A stretch of DNA of 64,000 nt from a bacterium 336/3 (GTDB lineage: Bacteria; Bacteroidota; Bacteroidia; Cytophagales; Thermonemataceae). A program made the translations under genes and the position numbers. This document shows positions 1 through 6,817 of this stretch, one piece after another. The stretch's first letter is position 1, and each line of letters begins with the position of its first letter. A model generated the notes under the pieces. The model was not told where the DNA came from, ran no database searches, and saw nothing but the letters and a program-made list of their open reading frames with translations. The stretch is taken from NCBI GenBank assembly GCA_001281695.1, contig LJIE01000001.1:2618586-2682585 (forward strand), read 5' to 3'.

Positions 1-120
1 CTAAATATACAATAAAAAACACATTTGGCAAATTTAGAGACAAAGGTTTCCAAAAAAAATGCATTCTTTTATTTGATTATCAAAGTTTTGTTTCACCTAA
101 AATATCTATATTTTTGTAAA

Positions 121-873
121 ATGATAAATAACTCCTTTCAAATACATTCCATTCTCCAGATAGGCTCTTTTCATACAAATTTTTGTGAAGATTTTTTAAT
201 ATATGAACCCATCAGTCCCAACATACAAGTTTTAGCTGTGATGGATGGGTGTACTATGGGAAAAGAATCGATGTTTGCTTCTTTGATTGCAGGTAAAATC
301 TTGAGAAAAATCTGTAAAACAATGTTTTATCAAGATTTAATTCAACCTATTTCTAACAATTTGGAAAACATACTTCAACAAATCTTAAAAGAGTTATTTC
401 AAGAATTAAAACATCAAAAAAACAGGTTGCTTTTAGAAACCGAAGAACTACTTTCTACCTTGATAATCAGCATCATTGATATTAAAAATCAAGAAACTTT
501 GTGTTTGGTTGTTGGTGATGGTTGTATTTATTGTAATGAAAAGATCTATGAATATGAGCAAAATAACACGCCTGATTATTTGGGTTATCATCTACATAAA
601 AATTTTGAAGAGTGGTATATATCTCAAAATCAGAAAATTCGCATTAAAGATATTCAAAATATTGCTATTTGTACAGATGGAATATTTTCTTTTCAAAAAC
701 AAAAAGAGTCCATTATAGAGAAAACAGAAGCTGATTTTATAAAATTTTTACTTTCAGACAATAAAGATTTTAGTTTGCCTAATTTTTTTGAGAAAAAACT
801 TAGATTCATTGAACAAAAGTGGCTTTACAATTTAACAGATGATTTAGCTATTGTGAGGTTTTCTTATTTCTAA
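121..873 (+). CDS. PP2C-like protein phosphatase
   Basis: Predicted cytosolic metal-dependent Ser/Thr phosphatase of the PP2C fold, 250 aa. The short motifs of the fold are visible in order: VMDGC near residue 40 (in place of the usual DGHGG), VVGDGCIYC near 105, ICTDGIFSF near 185 and LTDDLAIVRF at the C-terminus. These supply the metal-binding aspartates. The ATG at 121 is chosen because the 32 codons upstream open only with TTG and encode nothing like the family. The gene ends 3 bp before the convergent adenosine deaminase gene. Its target is unknown, and no partner kinase is adjacent. The family call is fairly secure; activity is inferred from the retained aspartates. Confidence 0.72.
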   Translation: MINNSFQIHSILQIGSFHTNFCEDFLIYEPISPNIQVLAVMDGCTMGKESMFASLIAGKILRKICKTMFYQDLIQPISNNLENILQQILKELFQELKHQKNRLLLETEELLSTLIISIIDIKNQETLCLVVGDGCIYCNEKIYEYEQNNTPDYLGYHLHKNFEEWYISQNQKIRIKDIQNIAICTDGIFSFQKQKESIIEKTEADFIKFLLSDNKDFSLPNFFEKKLRFIEQKWLYNLTDDLAIVRFSYF

Positions 874-876
874 TAC

Positions 877-2328
877 TTATTTTAATGATATTTGTCTCTC
901 AAATTCAGAAAATTGCATATCTAAACGTTTCAGACACTCTTTTTTCCTACTTTCATCCATAAAGGAATACTGAATGCTGTTGTAAACAAACTGTTTAATT
1001 TCTTTATAACTCAATGAATATCTAGTAATTAATTTAAAATATTCGTTTGTCAGGCTTGATCTGGAAACTCCAGGGTCATCTGACGAAATAATGATAGGAA
1101 CTCCTGCTTTGTGGTACAACATAACAGGGTGGCTGTTTCCGTTCATACCCACTCCCAAAATAAATTCGTTGCTGGTAATGTTAATTTCGACAGGGATATT
1201 TTTGTTTTTCATTGTTTTAAGGGTATTTGCCATGTCTTTCTCGTAGGCAATATCCATACCATGCCCTATTCTTTCTGCACCTGCTATTTCAATAGCATTT
1301 TTGATATTGGATTGTAAATACTCGCCATTTGCTAGTGCTGGAACCAATTCGCCTGCATGCAAAGCAAGCCTTACACGAGGATATTTTTGCTTGAGTAACT
1401 TAAACATTTGCATGTGTAACCAGTAGTTTTTGAGGGCGTTTTCGTTATTTTCAGGTCCTACAATGTTTACACCCACAAATAAGCCTGCCTTATCAAGTTC
1501 TGTTGTTTTAAAACAAGAATACAAGTCTTTAAAAACTTTTACATTTTGTTGTAAACGAAACACATACGTCTGAAACCTCAATGTAAATTGTGAATCATCA
1601 ATGCCTTCATGATATTTTTTAGTTTGCAAAATATACTGCTGAATGTGTTTGATATAAGATTTTTCCGATTCCATTTTTTTGAGCATAGCAGTCAGTAAAC
1701 GAATTGCTCCGACAGAATCTTTTTTACTTTGGTACAAAAGTAAAGAATCTTCATAAAAATCTGGGAATTTGACTTTTAACTCTTGGGTTGAGGGAGCTTC
1801 ATAAATGGTTTCAATGTATTGAACTTTCTCTTTCAAAGCCTGCTCTTTAAGATACAGAAAACCATCTTTTTCGTTGCGTAACTCTAAACCCGCTCCAAAA
1901 TTGGGAGCTGTAAAGAAATAATGACTTGATTGTTTCACATCTAACGGTTTATTGTAGGGTATTGGAAAGCCCTCAATAGACCATCTTTGTAGTATTGTCG
2001 TATTTTTACGTAATTCATCAATTGAAATACAGTTTTTACAAGGTGTATTGACAAACAAGCTTTTCACTTGTGGATCTGTATTGTAGAATTTACCCATCTT
2101 TTTAGCCCAGTCTAAATATACTTCTACTGGAATGGCTCCTGTATAATGATGATGAATATCTCCTCCTTTGGGCATGAATGCCACAAATTCAGCTATTTTG
2201 GCACTATCATTTTGGTATTTTATTCTAGAATAGTATGTATTTGTAATTTCTTCGTTGTTTTGAGCTAAAACAATATTTTTTAATAAAAACACTAAACATA
2301 CAAGAATCAAATGTCTAAATTTATCCAT
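877..2328 (-). CDS. Secreted adenosine deaminase (ADGF-like)
   Basis: Deaminates adenosine to inosine, probably in the periplasm or outside the cell. Residues 1-22 form a signal peptide ending LLKNIVLA. The metal and catalytic motifs of the amidohydrolase-fold deaminases are present: DIHHH at 57-61, HAGE at 324-327, RIGHG at 353-357 and SSDDPG at 415-420. The long insertion between the first motif and HAGE and the 483-aa length fit the secreted ADGF/CECR1-type branch rather than the roughly 330-aa cytosolic enzyme. The gene stands alone, transcribed away from the RNA cluster at 2.5 kb. A role in nucleoside scavenging is inferred. Confidence 0.88.
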   Translation of the reverse strand: MDKFRHLILVCLVFLLKNIVLAQNNEEITNTYYSRIKYQNDSAKIAEFVAFMPKGGDIHHHYTGAIPVEVYLDWAKKMGKFYNTDPQVKSLFVNTPCKNCISIDELRKNTTILQRWSIEGFPIPYNKPLDVKQSSHYFFTAPNFGAGLELRNEKDGFLYLKEQALKEKVQYIETIYEAPSTQELKVKFPDFYEDSLLLYQSKKDSVGAIRLLTAMLKKMESEKSYIKHIQQYILQTKKYHEGIDDSQFTLRFQTYVFRLQQNVKVFKDLYSCFKTTELDKAGLFVGVNIVGPENNENALKNYWLHMQMFKLLKQKYPRVRLALHAGELVPALANGEYLQSNIKNAIEIAGAERIGHGMDIAYEKDMANTLKTMKNKNIPVEINITSNEFILGVGMNGNSHPVMLYHKAGVPIIISSDDPGVSRSSLTNEYFKLITRYSLSYKEIKQFVYNSIQYSFMDESRKKECLKRLDMQFSEFERQISLK

Positions 2329-2495
2329 GAGAAGCTGTTTTTCTAAATTAATTTAAAAGTTGCAAATAAGTGAATTTCCTTTAAAAGCAAAATTTATCTA
2401 TTCTAGAATACTTTTTAATTTTTTTTAAAATATTTTTAACTACGCAAATACATTACGCATTACTGTATTTGCTTTGTATCATCAAAGAAAATTTG

Positions 2496-2622
2496 AGTGT
2501 CGTTAAAAAGAGTTACTTCGCAGCCATAAACAGGGGAGGAATGGCATGGCAACCTACATATTGCGAAGCCATCAGGTTCGAATCCTGCATGCAAGCCCCG
2601 ATTTCTCTTTTGCTTTTTACCT
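2496..2622 (+). ncRNA. Structured RNA unit 1 with T-arm-like hairpin
   Basis: First of three tandem related units. The head (2496-2520) starts AGTGTCGT and ends TTACTTCG. The tail (2605-2622) ends TTACCT. The ends pair in two helices: 2496-2500 with 2619-2622 (A-T, G-C, bulged T2498, G-C, T-A) and 2506-2512 with 2605-2611 (7 bp). Inside, CTTCGCA (2516-2522) pairs with TGCGAAG (2562-2568). A T-arm-like hairpin follows: stem 2573-2576 with 2584-2587 and the canonical loop TTCGAAT at 2577-2583. No anticodon arm can be drawn, so it is not a tRNA gene. Strand is assigned from the T-loop orientation. Transcription is not proven. Confidence 0.55.
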
Positions 2623-2634
2623 CATAGTTTTCTT

Positions 2635-2680
2635 GAAGGAGTTTGGAAGAAAGTAGGTTCGAGCCCTGCCTCCTACACCA
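2635..2680 (+). ncRNA. Acceptor/T-arm minihelix ending in CCA
   Basis: The segment folds as the top half of a tRNA. GAAGGAG (2635-2641) pairs with CTCCTAC (2670-2676) at six of seven positions. GTAGG (2653-2657) pairs with CCTGC (2665-2669) around the loop TTCGAGC (2658-2664). An unpaired A and then CCA follow at 2677-2680. An 11-nt linker (2642-2652) stands where the D and anticodon arms would be. It lies between structured RNA units 1 and 2. It could be a tRNA mimic, a decayed tRNA, or a tRNA 3' end left behind by an integrating element. The sequence alone does not decide between these. Confidence 0.5.
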
Positions 2681-2683
2681 AAG

Positions 2684-2743
2684 AGTGCCGTAGAATAGAG
2701 TTACTTCGTCTTAAAAATAACAGTCTCTTTTCGTTTATTGCCT
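2684..2743 (+). ncRNA. Structured RNA unit 2 (short form)
   Basis: Shortest member of the family, 60 nt, with head 2684-2708 and tail 2725-2743 but no T-arm hairpin inside. The outer helix keeps its bulged T2686 and shows a compensatory change: C2688-G2740 replaces the T-A pair of units 1 and 3. The inner helix 2693-2700 with 2725-2732 pairs at seven of eight positions, with one T-T mismatch. It follows the CCA-ended minihelix by 3 nt, so that minihelix may belong to it functionally. It could also be a deletion derivative of a longer unit. Confidence 0.45.
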
Positions 2744-2770
2744 CTTTTATTAAAAAATTAAGACATAAAC

Positions 2771-2910
2771 AGTGTCGTAGAAAAGTCTTACTTCGTTCCA
2801 AACCTTGAGAAGCAGGTGCAAATCCTGCCCCTCCGCCTATGGAGTGGTCGTCTATAAAAGTAAGATACAAGGAGCAGCAATGCCCATAGTTGACTTTTCG
2901 TTTGTTACCT
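2771..2910 (+). ncRNA. Structured RNA unit 3 with T-arm-like hairpin
   Basis: Third unit, 140 nt. Its head (2771-2795) matches the other two heads at 19 of 25 positions common to all three, and its tail is 2892-2910. The outer helix has the same bulged T (2773). The inner helix GAAAAGTC (2780-2787) with GACTTTTC (2892-2899) is a perfect 8 bp. Two of its pairs are swapped relative to units 1 and 2 (T-A for A-T, C-G for G-C), so pairing rather than sequence is conserved. Inside are a T-arm-like hairpin (GCAGG 2812-2816, loop TGCAAAT, CCTGC 2824-2828), a CTCC/GGAG hairpin at 2831-2844, and TTACTT (2788-2793) complementary to AAGTAA (2858-2863). Confidence 0.55.
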
Positions 2911-2964
2911 GTTTTTTAAAATATTAAAAAGAGTATAGTATTTTTAAATTTCTATAACGTTTGG

Positions 2965-2972
2965 TAGCTTTG
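2965..2972 (+). promoter_or_regulatory. Putative -7 element TAGCTTTG
   Basis: The octamer fits the Bacteroidota -7 consensus TAnnTTTG. It lies 93 bp upstream of the gene at 3066, which would give a long leader. No good TTTG -33 partner is visible at the expected distance. A separate start for the gene, rather than read-through from the RNA units, is therefore likely but not certain. Confidence 0.4.
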
Positions 2973-3065
2973 TGTCTATTTACTTCTTGCATAAGACTTC
3001 AATTTACAGATAAACTTAAAGGCAATCGCTTTTAGGTCTAGTACAAATAATTAAAATTTAACATT

Positions 3066-3488
3066 ATGATACAAGAATTAGTAAAACAATGGGAAGAAAA
3101 TAAGTTAAAACTTGAAGAGTATTTCAGAACTACAAAGCAAGGAGAGTACTCAACAAGCTATCAGCAAATAGTTACAAAAGTGTTTGAATTATGTTTGCCA
3201 AAAGCAGATGAACATAGTGGCTTTGATTTAAGTAAAATGACTGTTATTGATGATGGACATTACCAAGGTACACAGATATTCATCATACCAAGAGTCACTT
3301 ATCAGCCAAGCATAGGAGATTATGTGATGACAAACACTTATTATGGTAGCTGTTCAGGTTGCGATACTCTTCAAGCCATTTGGAATTATGAAGATGGCTT
3401 ACCAACAGAGGAACAAGTTAAGCAGTATATGACCCTTGCTTTACACTTGGTGCAGAAACTTAAATGGCTTGGTGAGGGTGAGTATTAA
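3066..3488 (+). CDS. Hypothetical protein beside the RNA cluster
   Basis: A 140-aa cytosolic protein of no family I can name with confidence. The N-terminal 30 residues are charged and helical (IQELVKQWEENKLKLEEYF). The centre (about 65-110) is beta-rich and holds a notable Tyr-Gly-Ser-Cys-Ser-Gly-Cys-Asp run near 95-102; such a closely spaced cysteine pair is often conserved for structure or metal binding. The C-terminal 30 residues are again helical. It has no signal peptide or membrane segment. It lies 155 bp downstream of the third structured RNA on the same strand and is followed by a strong terminator, so it is monocistronic. A functional link to the RNAs is a guess from position. Confidence 0.7.
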   Translation: MIQELVKQWEENKLKLEEYFRTTKQGEYSTSYQQIVTKVFELCLPKADEHSGFDLSKMTVIDDGHYQGTQIFIIPRVTYQPSIGDYVMTNTYYGSCSGCDTLQAIWNYEDGLPTEEQVKQYMTLALHLVQKLKWLGEGEY

Positions 3489-3525
3489 CTATCAAGTTTA
3501 ATCAAAAAAACATTGAAATTTAGCA

Positions 3526-3547
3526 AAAAGGGGCAAATGCCCCTTTT
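3526..3547. terminator. Bidirectional terminator
   Basis: A 9-bp stem AAAAGGGGC / GCCCCTTTT with loop AAAT, flanked by an A-run on one side and a T-run on the other. It sits between the convergent genes ending at 3488 and 3546 and can serve both. Confidence 0.8.
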
Positions 3548-4289
3548 AATTTTTAGGCATCTCTCCCACCTTCATAAAAATAGGAAAAGTAACTTCGAAG
3601 CTTTCCTTTTGGGCAATTGCCTGTTTGAGTTCATTTTCAATGGCTTGTACAGGGTTCTTGCCATTTTGTTTTTCGTAATGTTTTACAGCAGACCATGTAT
3701 TTAGATAGCCTATCAAATACTCTAAATTCCAAAGTATTTTTTTTTCAAAATTAAATACTTGAGCTTTCTTGAATGGAAAAGGTATATTTTGATAAGCATC
3801 ATCTATGTGTTTGCGTTCGGCATCCCAGTATTTTCCGATTTGGTTATAGTAAAAATCATCTATTATTTTATCTAACTCTGGAAATGTTCTGATAAGTCCG
3901 TAGCCCCACATCGCAAAAACACCATTTTTTTTGAGTATTCTATCAATTTCTGTATAAAAAGACTCAAAATCGAACCAATGAACAGCTTGAGCCACCACAA
4001 TCAAATCGAAGGTGTTGTTTTCAAAATTTGTTTTCTCGGCAGACTGAACTGAATATTCTATTTTTTCGTTGGGTTGGGCTTGTTTTATTTGCTCATTGCT
4101 GATATCTGTGGCATACACTTTTTCAAAATATTTGGCTAATTGTTCTGCTACCTGCCCGTTGCCTGTACCTACATCCAAAGCAAGTTTTTTATTTGAAATA
4201 TGAGCCAAAAGTGCATCAAAAAGCTCTTGAGGATATGTAGGTCTGTATTTGGCGTACAAATCGGAACCTGTAGAAAAATTATCTTTCAT
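3546..4289 (-). CDS. Class I SAM-dependent methyltransferase
   Basis: A 247-aa cytosolic methyltransferase. It shows the Rossmann motif I LALDVGTGNGQVAEQL around residues 37-52, an acidic motif II near YATDIS, and the motif IV region FDLIVVAQAVHWFD near 95-108. The opening TGSDLYAKYRPTYP resembles the trans-aconitate/TMT1-like branch of the Methyltransf_11 group, but the substrate cannot be read from sequence. The gene lies 6 bp downstream of the histidine kinase gene on the same strand, so the two are probably co-transcribed. Confidence 0.82.
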   Translation of the reverse strand: MKDNFSTGSDLYAKYRPTYPQELFDALLAHISNKKLALDVGTGNGQVAEQLAKYFEKVYATDISNEQIKQAQPNEKIEYSVQSAEKTNFENNTFDLIVVAQAVHWFDFESFYTEIDRILKKNGVFAMWGYGLIRTFPELDKIIDDFYYNQIGKYWDAERKHIDDAYQNIPFPFKKAQVFNFEKKILWNLEYLIGYLNTWSAVKHYEKQNGKNPVQAIENELKQAIAQKESFEVTFPIFMKVGEMPKN

Positions 4290-4295
4290 AAAACA

Positions 4296-6707
4296 TTAAT
4301 CCAATTTCATTTCTAATATTATTTCAACCCCTTTTTTCATTTCTGCTTCAATGTTTAGGCTTGCCTCTATTTCTTTAGCTCTTGTTTCAAGGCTTACAAG
4401 TCCATAATTCTGAAAAATTTCGGGTTGTGTTTTATCAAAACCCACACCATTATCTTTGATACTCATCTTAAAGTACCCATGTATTGTTTGTATTTTGACT
4501 ACAATTTCTTGTGCTTTGCTATGTTTGAACGCATTATTTAAGGATTCTTGTACAATTCTGTACAAATTAAGAGCTTGCACAGAGTTTAGCGTAATATTTT
4601 GGTCTAAATGAATTTGAACTGTAATTTTAGGCTCTTTGAAACGCTTGGTATAGTTCCAAATCAAGTCTCTTACCTTCGATTCAAAACTTTCAAATGTAAT
4701 AGCAGTTTGGTTGATAGCCCAAATAGTTTCTCTTAACTGATTGATAGTCTGTCTTGTAAAATCTGAAAGTTCTTCTAATTGGTTTTTCGGTTTTTCAGCT
4801 AAATTTTCGGCTGTGTGTTCCAAATTGGCAATAATGTATGTAAGTTGCGAACCCACATTGTCGTGTAAATCTCTGGCTATTCTCTCTCTTTCTTGTTGTA
4901 TTTTTTGTTGTAACTCCAAAACTTTCAATTTATTACGAAGTCTCCGATAAGAAATATATCGAACCAACAATGTAAATAAACCCAAACTGATTAATGTAAT
5001 AAGCATTAAAAACCATGTTTCTCTCCAAAATGGAACAATAACTTCTACTGAAATAGAAAAAATTTCAGATTCTGTCCCATTAGCATTCAGTGCCTTTATT
5101 TCAAGTGTATGTTTCTGATAACTCAAATTACTCAATGTTATCTCCTTTATATTTTTAGGTTCAGACCATTCTGTATTCTCTCCTTTTAATCTATAGCTGA
5201 TTTTATTCTCATTTTCATTCAAGAAACTCAAAACAGCCACTCTCATACGCAAAAAATTATCATCATGCTTTAAAACAATCTGATGAGCATTTAAAAATTG
5301 GCTTTTAGATTTTATTTCTAAAATTTGTATTTGAGGTTTCGATGTATGAATTATTAGTTTGTTTAAATCAATCGTGCTTAATCCCTGAGTGTGAGCTATG
5401 TATATGATACTATTTTCAATAAATACTCTATTGATACCTGCTTGGATATTGGGTGGAAGCAAATAAACAGCTCCCAATTTTCTTAATGTATAATTTTGAA
5501 TTTCATACAGATTTTTCTCTGAAACAGCATAAAATATATCTTTGTATTGTGTTATAGCTAATATTTTTTCAGGAGTAGTAATATTTTGAATCAGTTTTTG
5601 GTCTTCAAAAATGCTGATTCCTCCTTCAGAAGCTATCCAAAAAGTTTTTGCATTTTGTTCGTGTACATAATAAGTAATATTAGAAAGCAAGCCCATTTTT
5701 TGATTAAAATTCTGTATTATTCCATTTTTATCAATTCGGCTTACTCCATTGCCATATGTGGTAGCCCAAAAATAAGAAGGCGTTTGTATCAATCGTTCAA
5801 TAGTATTGCTAACCAAGCCATTTTTGATATTCAGAGAATCTGTTTTATTGTTATTTTTGATAATAACTCCCGACCCAAAAGTAGAAATCCATGCTTTTTC
5901 TTTATCTATGATGATATCAGAAATGCCTGAGCAATGATTTTTATTGGAAACATCTGTTAGATGCTGTGTAATTGTCCAATCATAGAGCCCTCCTATCCAA
6001 AATTGCTTATTTTTATCTTCAGCTATGGCTCTCATATCTGGAATATTGATTTTTTGAATTAATAAATTGTCTTGATAGATATAAACAGCTTTTCTTCCTA
6101 TCAAATACACCTGATTTTGAGAATCTTTATACCAATTTACAATTTCATCATTTGTTTGCCAGTTTTTTAAATAGGGTATTGAACGATAAACACCTTTTCC
6201 AAACACAGAAGCCCAACGATTGCCTTCATAATCAGTAAGTGTATCTATTTCAATTCTTTTGGTGGTATCAAGCTCTCTAATAAGATGAGCAATCGGATGC
6301 TTTTTTATTTGTTTGATATTCAGAGATCTGTGAGATGACTTAAAGACTTTATAATCCATTTTTGGGATATTGCTGATATGGATTTGTTTCCCATCCCAAT
6401 AACAAAGATTTTTTTCATATACTTCAAACCAAATCAAACCTTGTGTATCTTCCCAAATATTATATACCATATTGGCTGCTAGTCCGTTATCTGTATTAAA
6501 GTGTAGAAAATCTTTACCATCATAACGAGTGACACCTTTATCTGAAGAAACCCAAACAAAACCTTTATTATCTTGAAAAATAGCATTTACATAATCACTT
6601 GTAAGCCCACTACTTCTATCATAATGTTTAAAAACTGGTTCCTGTGCAAAACAAGAGCCAATATGAATGAATAAAAAAAATAGAAGTTTTGTAATAATTT
6701 TATACAT
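4296..6707 (-). CDS. Propeller-type sensor histidine kinase
   Basis: Inner-membrane two-component sensor, 803 aa. Order of parts: signal peptide 1-21; a periplasmic beta-propeller of Reg_prop repeats (repeated GLxSNxI/WxxT blocks) to about 450; a Y_Y_Y-type domain near 480-555; one transmembrane segment about 565-585; a HisKA_3 dimerisation domain with RDLHDN, phospho-acceptor His615; then the ATPase domain with ESLNNAFKH near 721-729 and DNGVGFD near 752-758. HisKA_3 kinases normally signal to NarL/LuxR-type regulators. None is adjacent and the protein lacks the receiver and AraC domains of true hybrid sensors, so its partner must be elsewhere. The methyltransferase gene follows in the same transcript. 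Confidence 0.9.
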   Translation of the reverse strand: MYKIITKLLFFLFIHIGSCFAQEPVFKHYDRSSGLTSDYVNAIFQDNKGFVWVSSDKGVTRYDGKDFLHFNTDNGLAANMVYNIWEDTQGLIWFEVYEKNLCYWDGKQIHISNIPKMDYKVFKSSHRSLNIKQIKKHPIAHLIRELDTTKRIEIDTLTDYEGNRWASVFGKGVYRSIPYLKNWQTNDEIVNWYKDSQNQVYLIGRKAVYIYQDNLLIQKINIPDMRAIAEDKNKQFWIGGLYDWTITQHLTDVSNKNHCSGISDIIIDKEKAWISTFGSGVIIKNNNKTDSLNIKNGLVSNTIERLIQTPSYFWATTYGNGVSRIDKNGIIQNFNQKMGLLSNITYYVHEQNAKTFWIASEGGISIFEDQKLIQNITTPEKILAITQYKDIFYAVSEKNLYEIQNYTLRKLGAVYLLPPNIQAGINRVFIENSIIYIAHTQGLSTIDLNKLIIHTSKPQIQILEIKSKSQFLNAHQIVLKHDDNFLRMRVAVLSFLNENENKISYRLKGENTEWSEPKNIKEITLSNLSYQKHTLEIKALNANGTESEIFSISVEVIVPFWRETWFLMLITLISLGLFTLLVRYISYRRLRNKLKVLELQQKIQQERERIARDLHDNVGSQLTYIIANLEHTAENLAEKPKNQLEELSDFTRQTINQLRETIWAINQTAITFESFESKVRDLIWNYTKRFKEPKITVQIHLDQNITLNSVQALNLYRIVQESLNNAFKHSKAQEIVVKIQTIHGYFKMSIKDNGVGFDKTQPEIFQNYGLVSLETRAKEIEASLNIEAEMKKGVEIILEMKLD

Positions 6708-6817
6708 AAATGTACTTTCCGTAAAACGAAGCTATAAATTTCCTGTTAATATTCAACAACCAAAAATATAATCCAATCAAAAAAAATATTATATTTGGAT
6801 TTATAACATGAAAGACC

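Noticed and set aside
1-120. N-terminal extension of the PP2C-like protein from the TTG at 25
   Set aside because: The extension has no family similarity, the ATG at 121 fits better, and the window starts too close to judge a promoter.
2399-2410. 12-nt palindrome TATTCTAGAATA, also present inside the adenosine deaminase gene near 2222
   Set aside because: Short, AT-rich, and one copy is inside coding sequence where residues explain it; no promoter geometry fits.
2571-2600. Complete tRNA genes at the three GGTTCGAATCC-like motifs
   Set aside because: A canonical cloverleaf cannot be drawn: there are no anticodon arms, and only one of the three motifs is followed by CCA. They are called tRNA-like hairpins instead.
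2673-2870. A 65-codon reading frame on the minus strand across the RNA cluster (SIGGGAGFAPAS...)
   Set aside because: It is the antisense translation of the T-arm-like hairpins and conserved heads; no start context, no family, and the RNA structure explains the sequence conservation.
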